Shown here piece by piece: positions 21,558-30,897 of a DNA stretch of 64,000 nucleotides. This stretch comes from Methylomonas koyamae (GTDB taxonomy: Bacteria; Pseudomonadota; Gammaproteobacteria; Methylococcales; Methylomonadaceae), in the NCBI RefSeq assembly GCF_019669905.1, contig NZ_AP019777.1, forward strand, positions 2,604,001-2,668,000, written 5' to 3'. Each line of letters opens with the position of its first letter. The first letter of the stretch is position 1. Position numbers and translations under genes: made by a program. The notes beneath the pieces were generated by a model. That model had not been told where the DNA came from. It saw nothing but the letters and a program-made list of their open reading frames with translations, and made no database searches.

Positions 21558-22142
21558 TCATAGCAGATCGGCCCGTTTGCGCAGAATAAAAAGCCGGGGA
21601 GCGCCGGGCTTGTCGAACTGGCTCAACAGCAGTTCGGTTTTGAACTGGCCCGGATCGATGCCGCACAACCATTCCGCTAACCGCTCGGTTTCTTCGCCGC
21701 CGCCGGCGTGGCCCGGATAAGCCAGTACCGTAATAACTCCGGATTCGGCCAGCACTTGACGGGCTGCTGCCAATGCTCTGAGGGTGGAATCTGCGTGAGT
21801 CATTACGGTTTTGTCGGCGCCGGGCAGATAGCCCAGATTGAACATGACTGCGGCAACCTTGCCCTGGACCTGTTCGGGCAAGACCTCGAGCATATCGGCG
21901 TGGCTGGCCAAACGTAACGTTACCCGCCGCTGCAGGTCGTTGGCCAACAGTTTTTGGTAGCTGCTGACCAAGGCACGGCGCTGCACGTCGAAACCGTAAA
22001 CATGACCAGCCGGACCGACAGATTCAGCCAAAAACACCGTATCGTAACCGTTGCCCAGCGTCGCATCGACGGCAATGTCGCCTGGCCGCAGACAGGATTT
22101 AACGGCAAGCTGAGCCGCGTTAACCAGAGAAATGCGAGGCAT
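21558..22142 (-). CDS. mnmM: MnmM/YtqB-type SAM-dependent tRNA methyltransferase
   Basis: 194 residues. The class I methyltransferase motif I is AVDATLGNGYDTVFLAE (residues 24-40), with the DATxGNGxDT signature of the YtqB family, followed by VYGFDVQ (motif II), MFNLGYLPGADK (motif IV with the N-L-G-Y-L-P signature) and VLAYPGHAGGGEET. In Bacillus, YtqB was shown to be MnmM, which methylates nm5(s2)U34 to mnm5(s2)U34. Its start overlaps the end of the upstream FAD oxidoreductase gene by 23 bases, so both are made together; see the finding on this pair. Confidence 0.85.
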   Translation of the reverse strand: MPRISLVNAAQLAVKSCLRPGDIAVDATLGNGYDTVFLAESVGPAGHVYGFDVQRRALVSSYQKLLANDLQRRVTLRLASHADMLEVLPEQVQGKVAAVMFNLGYLPGADKTVMTHADSTLRALAAARQVLAESGVITVLAYPGHAGGGEETERLAEWLCGIDPGQFKTELLLSQFDKPGAPRLFILRKRADLL

Positions 22143-23175
22143 AGTATCGCTTTATATCGCAGCTTGGCAGCAACGGCATACGCTGCTGCAGGTAATCGGC
22201 AAAACGCGCCGCATGCCAGGGAATCAGCAGACTGCCTTTGGCACCGAAACCGTTGAATATGTAGAGGCCGGAATACCGAGGATGCCGACCTATCAGCGGC
22301 TCCTTGTCCAGCGTAGCCGGCCGGATGCCTGCCTGGTGCCGGATCACCCGAATTCCGCCCAGATCCGGCACGATTGCATGCAAATCCGCCAGCAAAGACT
22401 TTTCAGAGGCGGGTTCGGGATCCAGATTTAAATTTAGCGGATCGAAGGTTGCTCCGGTTTTGAATGTATCGACAGTTAGCGGCAGCAACCAATGTCCGTA
22501 ATTCAAGATCTGACTCGGCAAAGGCGTTTGGCTGGTACAGCTCAGAATCACGCCCTTTGCAGGTTGAAACGGCAAGCGGCCGAACCAGGGATTGGCCTGC
22601 GCCAAGTAGCCTTCGCAGAATACGATGCGTTTGGGCTTGATGTCGCGCCAGCGCAAATCCGGCTCCAGGCACATAGCGGCGTAATCGAATTCGGCCTGCC
22701 GGTAAGCGCCGCTTGCGAGCAACCAGGTTCGCAAGGCATCGAGCAGGGCTTCAGTTTTCAGATAGCCGGTCTGCAACTGGTGCAGAATGCCAAACGGCGC
22801 CACTACCCCATGGCCGCCAACATCGATGGCTTGCAAATATTCGGCATATTCGGCTTGCTGCAGACGGCGTTCGGTTTGTTGTTTCTGCGCCGGGCCGGAC
22901 AGAATTTTCCACATCGGACGTTCGACGAAGAACTGGTCGCCGAAAAAGCGCGCCAATCGGCCATAGCAGTGCCGGGCTGCCGGCAACAAGCCGGCGATGT
23001 TAGGCTGTAACACCAGCCGCCGGCCGCTGACCGGATTGACCAGACCCGCCGCAACCCGCGACGCATTACAAAGCTCATTGTCGACCACACACACGGCCAA
23101 GCCTCTGCCAGCCAATTCCCAGGCCAAAAGACTGCCGGCGAGTCCCTGGCCGACGATCAAAACATCGATTTCCAT
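22120..23175 (-). CDS. FAD-dependent oxidoreductase, DAO fold, MnmC(o)-like
   Basis: 351 residues. The FAD-binding Rossmann motif is VLIVGQGLAGSLLAWEL at residues 5-21, followed by VVDNE at the end of strand 2. The GLVNPVSGRR stretch near residues 43-52 and the C-terminal FNGFGAKGSLLIPW segment resemble the DAO-type C-terminal half of MnmC, which removes the carboxymethyl group from cmnm5U in tRNA. The assignment to that reaction is inferred, mainly from overlap with the mnmM gene; the fold and cofactor are secure. No signal peptide or membrane segment. Confidence 0.75.
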   Translation of the reverse strand: MEIDVLIVGQGLAGSLLAWELAGRGLAVCVVDNELCNASRVAAGLVNPVSGRRLVLQPNIAGLLPAARHCYGRLARFFGDQFFVERPMWKILSGPAQKQQTERRLQQAEYAEYLQAIDVGGHGVVAPFGILHQLQTGYLKTEALLDALRTWLLASGAYRQAEFDYAAMCLEPDLRWRDIKPKRIVFCEGYLAQANPWFGRLPFQPAKGVILSCTSQTPLPSQILNYGHWLLPLTVDTFKTGATFDPLNLNLDPEPASEKSLLADLHAIVPDLGGIRVIRHQAGIRPATLDKEPLIGRHPRYSGLYIFNGFGAKGSLLIPWHAARFADYLQQRMPLLPSCDIKRYYASHFSG

Positions 23176-23178
23176 CGA

Positions 23179-23541
23179 CTACTTGGCTTGCAATGCTTCC
23201 CCGTCGAATTGGATGCCGGCCCAGCCGTCACGCATGAAATTACGGATGTTTTGGTGATCGGTACCATCCGGATTGCCCAGCACATCTTTCCGGTAATAAT
23301 CGCCAAACAAGGCTAAGGTTTGTTCCGCCGACAGATTGTGTATCTTGGCAAATGCGAAAATTCGGCACGAACCCTCGTTCTGCCCGGCCTCATTCACCAG
23401 ACATGGTTCCAAACCGTTACTGAACCGGGTTGGCCGATAATGGTAATTTTCCGCAATTACGTCCATAGTTTCTTTAAAATCAATAGCTTGATTATTTTTT
23501 AACTTCTCGAGAAAAGCAGTCAACAATATTGGATTATTCAT
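23179..23541 (-). CDS. HopJ-family (type III effector HopJ homologue) small protein
   Basis: 120 residues. The sequence matches the HopJ family in its core: VIAENYHYRPTRFSNG (residues 28-43), a GSCRIFAFAKIHNLSAEQTL region (57-76), GDYYRKDVLGNPDGTDHQNIRNFM (80-103). Despite the name, this family is found in many bacteria without type III secretion, and no secretion genes are here; a housekeeping role is likelier than an effector role. It ends 3 bases before the oxidoreductase start, so it is the first gene of that operon. Confidence 0.88.
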   Translation of the reverse strand: MNNPILLTAFLEKLKNNQAIDFKETMDVIAENYHYRPTRFSNGLEPCLVNEAGQNEGSCRIFAFAKIHNLSAEQTLALFGDYYRKDVLGNPDGTDHQNIRNFMRDGWAGIQFDGEALQAK

Positions 23542-23603
23542 AAAATTCCCATATTATTCGCCTTGTTACAGCCATAACCGTACAAAACGACTCAATTAGA
23601 GGT

Positions 23604-23609
23604 TATAAT
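23604..23609 (+). promoter_or_regulatory. Candidate -10 box for the exopolysaccharide operon
   Basis: A perfect TATAAT lies about 150 bases upstream of the first gene of the operon in an AT-rich stretch between the divergent HopJ gene and the operon. No TTGACA-like -35 is present at 16-18 bases, so an activator may be needed or the box may be chance. The leader downstream contains the short hairpin GGTC-TTAAC-GACC. Confidence 0.4.
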
Positions 23610-23760
23610 TCCGAGCGAGGCCTTGTTGCTCGGCACCACCCTTAGCAACAGTCAGGATTGTCTTATTATTGTTATATTCCGTGCCTACCATCTGACCGGT
23701 CTTAACGACCGATCAGTCCAAACGGATTCCAACCTCAATAACATCATAAAGGGATACATT

Positions 23761-24399
23761 TTGAAACAGATAATTACACTTTTATCTTTCTGCCTGTTTT
23801 TCCCGGTCGCTACGCTAGCCGAGCCCGAACCAACATCCCTTCCCCCGCAAGCGGAACCCGGCCCATCGCCCGCCTCCCCGGCACCGGGCGTAACTATCGA
23901 ACAAACCAATTACGCCTCATACCAGTTGTCGCCGGGCGATGCACTGGAAATCACGGTCTGGAAGGAAGAAGGCCTGCAACAGTTACAGATTTTGATCTCG
24001 CCCGACGGCACCATCATCTTTCCGTTGATCGGTACAGTCGGCGCGGCCGGAAAAACTATCACCGAACTGAAAGATAATCTGACGACCCGATTGTCTGACT
24101 ACATCGCCGATCCGTCGGTCAGCGTTAAGTTACTCAACAACCAAGGCAATTCGGTATTCGTGATCGGCAAGGTCAACAAACCCGGCCAAGTATTTTCCGG
24201 CCGCCGGCTCGATGTATTGCAAGCCCTGAGTCTGGCCGGCGGCCTGACTGTATTCGCCAAGGAAGGATCGATCAGCGTCATTCGCCGCTCCGGCGACCAA
24301 GTCAAAGTCTTTCCGTTCGATTACGACGACGTGATTAACGGGGAAGATTTAGAACAGAATATTCTGCTGGAACCAGGGGATACGGTAACCGTACCCTAA
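23761..24399 (+). CDS. Polysaccharide export protein (Wza/GfcE-type, SLBB)
   Basis: 212 residues from a TTG at 23761, chosen because AAAGGG lies 7 bases upstream and the following residues form a clean signal peptide (cleavage near TLA/EP, residue 20). A proline-rich linker precedes the polysaccharide export domain (YQLSPGDALEITVWKEEGLQ and ISPDGTIIFPLIGTV, about 55-95), then the VFVIGKVNKPG and LSLAGGLTVFA segments of an SLBB domain. It lacks a lipobox cysteine at the cleavage site. It forms the periplasmic/outer-membrane conduit of a Wzy-type polymer exporter. Confidence 0.92.
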   Translation: MKQIITLLSFCLFFPVATLAEPEPTSLPPQAEPGPSPASPAPGVTIEQTNYASYQLSPGDALEITVWKEEGLQQLQILISPDGTIIFPLIGTVGAAGKTITELKDNLTTRLSDYIADPSVSVKLLNNQGNSVFVIGKVNKPGQVFSGRRLDVLQALSLAGGLTVFAKEGSISVIRRSGDQVKVFPFDYDDVINGEDLEQNILLEPGDTVTVP

Positions 24400-24425
24400 A
24401 TGGAACTAGATAGGTATTACTATCT

Positions 24426-25685
24426 ATGAAGATTAAAACGGATTTTTGGTTAACAGTACTTGCCTTTGCCAGCCAAGATGTTTTCGCCTTGGATTTTTTG
24501 CTTGAGCCGGATTTTAGTATCAAGGAGCGATATGAAGATAATTTGCGCTTACAAGAACATCCACCCCGAGATAACTGGATTACGACAGTATCTCCAGGAT
24601 TGATGCTTGGCTATATCGCAGAAAATAACGAATTAAAGAGTAATTTCAAATGGAACGAGCTAATTTACCATGGCGAATCGGCTCTCGACTTTTCCGAAAA
24701 ACTTGGCAACATCAGTCATCAGTTTAAAGGCGAACGATTCAAAACCGATTTATCCGCAAGCTATTCGGAACAATCTTCGCTAACCACTCAACTCGATGAA
24801 ACTGGCTCAGGTGATCTAAGAATTCAAGTACCTAGATTTTCCAAATCCATCTCACCTAACCTCACGTATAGTTTATCCGAGAAAAATTCTTTGCAACTGG
24901 GATACAGTTACTCCGATGTAAGCTTCGAAAAAAAAACCGGGGGAATTAACAACAGTTTAAATTTCTCTGATTACACCTATGAGCAGTTCTTCGCGACCAT
25001 ATCCCATGCATATACTGAGCGATTGTCTTTCAACCTGTCTGGGTCTTATTCAATTTACGAATCGAGTAACGAAACACCCGGTATTTTTATAACATCGGGT
25101 CTCAGCCAAAGCTCGACAACGTTGAATTATCAAGCCGGAGTGCAATATCTGTTCGATGAAAAGACGCAATTGGCTTTTTCTGCAGGCATACGCGATACCG
25201 AAACAGAATCCGTTCAGTTTAGAAAAGTCACAAGTACCGGCGACATATTTAGCCAATCTGACTTTTCTCGGAATACCATGGGCCACGTATTTTCGGCAAA
25301 CTTTAGCCGGGGAACCGAATGGGGGAGTTTTGGCTTCAACGCTGGGCAACAATTAAACCCAGCGAGCACAGGAAATCAACAAACAACTACAACTTTTTCG
25401 GCACGGCTTTTTTATAATCTTTCGGAACGTTTAAGCACGGGAATCAATGCCAGCTACCTGCAAGCAGAAGCAGTGTCTACCCTTAACAACAGTAATATTA
25501 GTAATAACAGGACCCTCACCAGCCTATCCCCAACATTCAAGTGGAGATGGTCTGACGACATGAATCTGGAGTTTTCGTACTCATTCCGACAGCAAAATTT
25601 AGAAACCAGTAATCAAACTGCAATAGCCGATAGCGTACAACTTCAATTCTCTTATCAACCTCAAATCAATCGTCAGGTGAAATAG
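24426..25685 (+). CDS. Outer-membrane beta-barrel protein of the exopolysaccharide operon
   Basis: 419 residues with a signal peptide (about 1-22). The mature part is made of alternating-pattern beta strands rich in Ser, Thr, Asn and aromatic residues (for example NLTYSLSEKNSLQLGYSYSD and NLSERLSTGINASYL), ending in a strand LQFSYQPQINRQVK. This resembles the outer-membrane barrel proteins found in PEP-CTERM-associated polysaccharide clusters; that family link is from pattern and context only. Base composition is clearly more AT-rich than in the first 23 kb, suggesting horizontal transfer of this locus. Confidence 0.75.
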   Translation: MKIKTDFWLTVLAFASQDVFALDFLLEPDFSIKERYEDNLRLQEHPPRDNWITTVSPGLMLGYIAENNELKSNFKWNELIYHGESALDFSEKLGNISHQFKGERFKTDLSASYSEQSSLTTQLDETGSGDLRIQVPRFSKSISPNLTYSLSEKNSLQLGYSYSDVSFEKKTGGINNSLNFSDYTYEQFFATISHAYTERLSFNLSGSYSIYESSNETPGIFITSGLSQSSTTLNYQAGVQYLFDEKTQLAFSAGIRDTETESVQFRKVTSTGDIFSQSDFSRNTMGHVFSANFSRGTEWGSFGFNAGQQLNPASTGNQQTTTTFSARLFYNLSERLSTGINASYLQAEAVSTLNNSNISNNRTLTSLSPTFKWRWSDDMNLEFSYSFRQQNLETSNQTAIADSVQLQFSYQPQINRQVK

Positions 25686-25686
25686 C

Positions 25687-27426
25687 GTGGAAAATCAAAC
25701 CCTCGATATTAAGGATTATCTTAAAATCATCAAACGACGCAAAAGATTCCTGTTCTTTCCGTTTTTGATCGTCGCACTTATCAGTATCGTTCTAGCCGTA
25801 ATGTTGCCAGCAATGTACCGCTCAACTTCGACAATTCTTATCGAAGCACAAGAAATTCCGTCAGAGTTGGTTCATTCGACCGTTACGACGTTTGCCGACC
25901 AACGTATCCAAATGATCAGTCAACGGATTATGACTCGCCCCAATCTGATGGAAATCATCAAAAAATACGACCTATATCCATCTGATAGAAAAACAAAAAC
26001 CGATGAAGTAATCTTGGAAAAAATGCGTAAGAGCATAAAGGTAGAAACCATCAGCGCAGATGTTGACAACAAAAAGAATAAAGATAACCAGGCCACTATC
26101 GCCTTCACACTGACATTCGACGATCGATCTCCGACATTAGCGCAGAAAGTGACTAACGAACTCACGTCTTTGTTTCTCAAAGAAAATATCAAGTCTCGGA
26201 CTGAATCCGCCGAAAACGCTGCCTTATTTCTGAGCGAAGAATCAAAGCGATTGAAAGCTAAAATACAGGAAATACAAGAAAAACTTGCCGTTTTTAAAGA
26301 GAAAAATCTCAATCAACTACCGCAAATCAGCGCGCTGAATCAGCAGGAGCTGACGTCTTTAAGCAACCAACTGTTGTCGCTAGACAGCCAAGAGCGTTCA
26401 TTGCAGGATCGGCGTTTTTATCTTGAAGGAGAACTTGCACAAATCGATCCTAACGCGATGGCAAGCAATGCAGTCGGTAACAGAGTATTTGACATGAAGG
26501 ATCGTCTAAAGGAACTGCAATCTCAGTACCCTTCTTTGATTGCCAGTTTTTCCGCAAATCATCCAGATGTTATTAAAGTTAAACGTGAAATTGAATCATT
26601 GCAGAAAGAAATCGGTAGCAATGACGATGTCAACAACCTGAATGCAGAGCTGACAGGTAAAAAGGCCGAGTTGGCATTGCTTTTGAAACAATATTCGGAG
26701 AAACACCCCGATGTTGTCAAACTGCAGAAACAAATAAGTGCCTTACAACAAAGTCTGATTAACGCCAAACAAAACGAGTATTCAAATTCAGCAATTCAGC
26801 CTGATAATCCTGCCTACATAACCCTTAAAGCGCAACTCGAATCGGTAATCAACGAAATTGAATCGTTAAATTACACACGTGGTCGCATTCAAAGCAAAAT
26901 GGATGATTTGCGTCAAAGTCTGCGCCAGGCTCCTCTTGTCGAGAAAGAATATTCCGATTTGATTCAAGACCTCGACAACACCAATATGCGTTATCGTGAA
27001 GTCAGTGCGCGGGAAATGGAAGCACAAATTTCCCAACAGCTAGAAATTGAAAGAAAAGGCGAACGTTTCACTTTGATTGATCCGCCTCAAGAACCCCTGG
27101 AACCGTTCAGCCCGAATCGCATTGCGATACTTGTTTTGGGCTTAGTATTAGCCTTAACAAGCGGATTTGGTGTTGTGGCGCTAGCAGAAATGCTAGATCC
27201 AACCATTAACGGTCCCAAGACCGTAACAGCAATAATCGGCGTTGAGCCGCTTGCAGTCATTCCATATCTCGAAAGCCAAATAGAGTACCAAGAACACAAA
27301 AACGAACGCAAAATATTAGTGAGTGGATTAGTGATCGCATCGATCTTAGGTGGATTAGCGTTTCATTTATTAATAATGCCGCTGGACGTATTCTGGTACA
27401 AACTATTGCGCGTACTGGGTAACTGA
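25687..27426 (+). CDS. Wzz/GNVR-type polysaccharide chain-length determinant
   Basis: 579 residues from a GTG at 25687, one base after the previous stop. A cytoplasmic N-tail is followed by a membrane segment (about 20-42), a Wzz domain, a long coiled coil (about 170-420) and a second membrane region (about 475-497) plus a last segment near 543-563. The coiled coil has an internal duplication around two copies of HPDVxKxxxxI (near 295 and 340). The conserved proline region before the second membrane segment (PPQEPLEPFSPNR) is intact. No kinase domain is fused; the partner BY-kinase homologue is the next gene. Confidence 0.9.
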   Translation: MENQTLDIKDYLKIIKRRKRFLFFPFLIVALISIVLAVMLPAMYRSTSTILIEAQEIPSELVHSTVTTFADQRIQMISQRIMTRPNLMEIIKKYDLYPSDRKTKTDEVILEKMRKSIKVETISADVDNKKNKDNQATIAFTLTFDDRSPTLAQKVTNELTSLFLKENIKSRTESAENAALFLSEESKRLKAKIQEIQEKLAVFKEKNLNQLPQISALNQQELTSLSNQLLSLDSQERSLQDRRFYLEGELAQIDPNAMASNAVGNRVFDMKDRLKELQSQYPSLIASFSANHPDVIKVKREIESLQKEIGSNDDVNNLNAELTGKKAELALLLKQYSEKHPDVVKLQKQISALQQSLINAKQNEYSNSAIQPDNPAYITLKAQLESVINEIESLNYTRGRIQSKMDDLRQSLRQAPLVEKEYSDLIQDLDNTNMRYREVSAREMEAQISQQLEIERKGERFTLIDPPQEPLEPFSPNRIAILVLGLVLALTSGFGVVALAEMLDPTINGPKTVTAIIGVEPLAVIPYLESQIEYQEHKNERKILVSGLVIASILGGLAFHLLIMPLDVFWYKLLRVLGN

Positions 27427-27443
27427 TTAGATAAGGAAAATTA

Positions 27444-28226
27444 ATGAACTCTATCGAAAATTCAGCAGATCAGATTCAGACAGGTACCGGGGGCAACTCT
27501 TTGCCTAGCGACAAAGTCAATGTTTCTTACACCAAAACTCGGATTCACACTCCGGATCAAAATCTGTTGAAACAAAATCGGATTATTTCGACAGCCTCTC
27601 CGGCAAAGTGGCTGGAATCCTATCGCATGTTGCGCACCCGCTGTTTACAGTATATGGATTCCATGCAATGGAAGACGGTCGCGATAACTAGTACCAGCAG
27701 CGGTTCAGGGAATACTTTGACTGCAATTAACTTGGCGATCAGTATGGCGATGGAACTCGACCGTACCGCACTGCTTGTAGATTGCAATTTACGCCATCCT
27801 AACGTTGACCGCGTGTTTGGCATTAATACGACAGTTGGTCTTAGCGACTATCTTCTGAACGATACCGAACTCAGCTCGATGCTAGTCAACCCCGGCGTAG
27901 AGCGGCTAGTGGTACTTCCCGCAGGCAAACCCCTGTTCAATGCCACTGAAATGCTACGCTCGCCGAAGATGGTCAGACTGGTCAACGAATTGAAGAGCCG
28001 TTATCCGTCGCGGATTATCATTTTCGATATGCCACCGATCCTGTCGCACGACGACACGCTGGGCTTCTCTCCGTATGTGGATTGCGTGCTGCTGGTAGTG
28101 GAAGAAGGCCACACCAAAACCGACGAACTGAAGAACGCCGCATCGTTGTTGAAAGATACTAACGTTTTGGGAGCGGTATTCAACAAGGCCACCGACAACA
28201 AAATCGGCTTTAACGAAGCGGTCTAA
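27444..28226 (+). CDS. CpsD/BY-kinase-like protein with degenerate Walker A
   Basis: 260 residues of the CpsD/CapB bacterial tyrosine kinase family (MinD-like P-loop fold). The fold is shown by ITSTSSGSGN (residues 81-90), the A-prime region LLVDCNLRHP (Asp113) and Walker B IIIFDMPPIL. In place of the catalytic Lys of GxGK[ST], this protein has Asn90 (Gly-Ser-Gly-Asn-Thr). The C-terminus lacks the usual tyrosine cluster. Both suggest that it cannot act as a normal autophosphorylating kinase. It may instead act as a structural partner of the chain-length protein. The gene is last in the operon and followed by a strong terminator. Confidence 0.88.
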   Translation: MNSIENSADQIQTGTGGNSLPSDKVNVSYTKTRIHTPDQNLLKQNRIISTASPAKWLESYRMLRTRCLQYMDSMQWKTVAITSTSSGSGNTLTAINLAISMAMELDRTALLVDCNLRHPNVDRVFGINTTVGLSDYLLNDTELSSMLVNPGVERLVVLPAGKPLFNATEMLRSPKMVRLVNELKSRYPSRIIIFDMPPILSHDDTLGFSPYVDCVLLVVEEGHTKTDELKNAASLLKDTNVLGAVFNKATDNKIGFNEAV

Positions 28227-28271
28227 AAGCCGTTTGACGGCCCCGTAACCCAGCAGCCACTTTAGACTTAG

Positions 28272-28310
28272 AAAGCCGGACTACCTAAAACAGGTAGTCC
28301 GGCTTTTTTT
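28272..28310 (+). terminator. Strong rho-independent terminator of the exopolysaccharide operon
   Basis: A perfect 15-bp stem (28272-28286 with 28292-28306) closed by a 5-base loop (AAAAC) runs into a T-tract (28304-28310). It is 45 bases after the kinase-like gene and 10 bases from the stop of the convergent acnB, so it may also slow transcription from the other side, although the T-run on that strand is weak. Confidence 0.95.
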
Positions 28311-28319
28311 ATTGGCCTA

Positions 28320-30878
28320 TCACGCGACTTGCTTGGCTTTATCTTGGTAACTGTCGATCTGGTCGAAGTTCAGATAACGATAAGTATCCGAACTGGTCTG
28401 CTCGATGCTGGCGGCATATTGCATGTACTCGGCAACTGTCGGAATCTTGCCCAATAGCGAGCACACCGCCGCCAATTCTGCCGACGACAGATAGACGTTG
28501 GCGCCATTGCCCAAACGGTTGGGGAAGTTACGCGTCGATGTTGATACCACCGTCGAGCCTTCTGCCACCCTCGCCTGGTTACCCATGCACAGCGAGCAAC
28601 CCGGCATTTCGGTGCGGGCGCCGACTTTGCCGAAGGTGCCGTAATAGCCCTCCTCCACCAACTGATTTTGGTCCATCTTGGTAGGCGGCGCCACCCATAA
28701 ACGGGTCGGCAGGTCTTTAGCTTTTTCCAGCAATTTGCCGGCGGCGCGGAAGTGGCCGATGTTGGTCATGCACGAACCGATGAACACTTCGTCGATTTTG
28801 GTGCCAGCCACTTCAGACAAAGGCTTGATATCGTCCGGGTCGTTCGGGCAAGCCAGCAGCGGCTCCTTGATTTGGTCGAGATCGATTTCGATGATTTCCG
28901 CGTATTCGGCGTCCTTGTCGGCTTGCATCAGCACCGGATTCTCCAGCCAGTCCTGCATGGCTTTAATCCGGCGTTGGATAGTCCGGGCATCGCCATAGCC
29001 TTCGGCGATCATCCATTTCAGCAAGGTGATGTTGGAGTTCAGATACTCGCGAATCGGCGCTTCGTTGAGCTTGATCGTACAACCGCCGGCGGAACGTTCG
29101 GCCGAGGCGTCAGACAACTCGAATGCCTGCTCAACTTTGAGATCAGGCAAGCCTTCGATTTCCAGTATCCGCCCGGAAAACACGTTCTTCTTGCCCTGCT
29201 TGGCGACGGTCAGCAAGCCGCGCTGTATCGCCGCATAGGGAATGGCATTGACCAAGTCGCGCAAGGTGATACCGGGCTGCATCTTGCCCTTGAAGCGCAC
29301 CAGCACCGACTCCGGCATGTCCAGCGGCATCACGCCGGTCGCGGCGGCAAACGCCACCAGGCCGGAGCCAGCTGGGAAGGATATGCCGATTGGAAAACGG
29401 GTATGCGAGTCGCCGCCGGTACCGACCGTGTCCGGCAACAGCATCCGGTTCAACCAGGAGTGAATCACGCCGTCGCCGGGACGCAACGACACGCCACCAC
29501 GGGTCATGATGAAATCCGGCAAGGTGTGCTGCATCTGCACGTCCACCGGTTTCGGATAGGCGGCGGTGTGGCAAAAGGACTGCATCACCAAATCGGCCGA
29601 GAAGCCCAGGCAAGCCAAGTCTTTCAGTTCGTCGCGGGTCATCGGTCCGGTGGTGTCTTGCGAGCCGACCGTAGTCATTTTCGGTTCGCAATAGCTGCCC
29701 GGACGCACGCCGGCCACGCCGCAAGCCTTGCCGACGATTTTCTGCGCCAGCGTATAGCCCTTGCCGGTATCGGCGGCTTCGCCCAAGCGGCGGAATACGC
29801 TCGATGACGGCAAGCCAAGAGCTTGACGAGCCTTATCGGTCAAGCCGCGGCCTATGATCAACGGAATGCGGCCGCCCGCGCGAACTTCGTCCAGAATCAC
29901 CTCGGTTTTCAGTTTGAATTCGCAGACCACCTCATCGCTGCCGTGACGCTTGACCACGCCTTGATACGGATAAATGTCGATCACGTCGCCCATCGCCATA
30001 TTAGTCACATCGCACTCAATCGGCAGCGCGCCGGAGTCTTCCATGGTGTTGAAGAAAATCGGCGCGATCTTGCCGCCGATACAGACCCCGCCGGCGCGTT
30101 TGTTGGGGATGTACGGAATGTCGTCGCCCATGAACCACAACACCGAGTTGGTCGCCGATTTGCGCGACGAGCCGGTGCCAACCACGTCGCCGACGTAGGC
30201 AACCGGAAAGCTTTTGGCTTTGAGTTCGGTAATTTGCTGCTCGGCGTTGGTGATGCCGTCGCGCGGCATTTTCAGCATCGCTTTGGCGTGCAACGGAATA
30301 TCCGGCCGCGACCAGGCGTCCGGCGCCGGCGACAGGTCGTCGGTATTGGTTTCGCCGGTCACTTTGAACACGGTGACGGTCAGTTTTTCCGGCACTTCGG
30401 GCTTGGCAGTAAACCATTCCGCATCGGCCCAGGATTGCAGCACTTGTTTGGCGTAAGCGTTACCGGCTTGAACTTTTTCCTGCACATCGTGGAACGCATC
30501 GAAGATCAGCAAAATTTGCGACAAGGCTTTCGCGGCGAGCGGCGCCAATGCGAAATTGTCCAGCAATTCGATCAACGGCGCGACGTTGTAACCGCCAAGC
30601 ATGGTGCCGAGCAATTCGGTGGCTTTTTCAGGCGTGATCAACGGCGATGAAGTCTCGCCTTTGGCTACGGCGGTCAGAAAGCCGGCTTTGACGTAAGCCG
30701 CTTCGTCGACGCCGGCTGGAATGCGGTTTTCCAGTAAGTCCAGCAAAAATGCTTCTTCGCCGGCAGGCGGCTGTTTCAATAATTCAACCAGCGCGGCGAC
30801 TTGTTCGACGTCCAGTGGTTTGGGAACGATGCCTTCGGCAGCGCGTTCGGCGACGTGTTTTCGGTATTGTTCTAGCAT
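28320..30878 (-). CDS. acnB: Aconitate hydratase B (also 2-methylisocitrate dehydratase)
   Basis: 852 residues from the ATG at 30878; a longer frame to 30998 would run into the upstream gene. The AcnB arrangement is present: N-terminal HEAT-like domain ([17 protein letters not shown] onward), the swivel domain (about 170-330) and three catalytic domains with the iron-sulfur cysteines in segments such as [16 protein letters not shown] loops and [14 protein letters not shown] (about residue 770). It interconverts citrate and isocitrate in the TCA cycle. It is the last gene of an isocitrate dehydrogenase-Uma2-acnB run on the minus strand. Confidence 0.97.
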   Translation of the reverse strand: MLEQYRKHVAERAAEGIVPKPLDVEQVAALVELLKQPPAGEEAFLLDLLENRIPAGVDEAAYVKAGFLTAVAKGETSSPLITPEKATELLGTMLGGYNVAPLIELLDNFALAPLAAKALSQILLIFDAFHDVQEKVQAGNAYAKQVLQSWADAEWFTAKPEVPEKLTVTVFKVTGETNTDDLSPAPDAWSRPDIPLHAKAMLKMPRDGITNAEQQITELKAKSFPVAYVGDVVGTGSSRKSATNSVLWFMGDDIPYIPNKRAGGVCIGGKIAPIFFNTMEDSGALPIECDVTNMAMGDVIDIYPYQGVVKRHGSDEVVCEFKLKTEVILDEVRAGGRIPLIIGRGLTDKARQALGLPSSSVFRRLGEAADTGKGYTLAQKIVGKACGVAGVRPGSYCEPKMTTVGSQDTTGPMTRDELKDLACLGFSADLVMQSFCHTAAYPKPVDVQMQHTLPDFIMTRGGVSLRPGDGVIHSWLNRMLLPDTVGTGGDSHTRFPIGISFPAGSGLVAFAAATGVMPLDMPESVLVRFKGKMQPGITLRDLVNAIPYAAIQRGLLTVAKQGKKNVFSGRILEIEGLPDLKVEQAFELSDASAERSAGGCTIKLNEAPIREYLNSNITLLKWMIAEGYGDARTIQRRIKAMQDWLENPVLMQADKDAEYAEIIEIDLDQIKEPLLACPNDPDDIKPLSEVAGTKIDEVFIGSCMTNIGHFRAAGKLLEKAKDLPTRLWVAPPTKMDQNQLVEEGYYGTFGKVGARTEMPGCSLCMGNQARVAEGSTVVSTSTRNFPNRLGNGANVYLSSAELAAVCSLLGKIPTVAEYMQYAASIEQTSSDTYRYLNFDQIDSYQDKAKQVA

Positions 30879-30897
30879 GATGATTTCCGGTAAAAAA

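Noticed and set aside
23179..23541. Type III secretion effector
   Set aside because: The HopJ name is historical. No secretion or chaperone genes are here, and the family is common in free-living bacteria.
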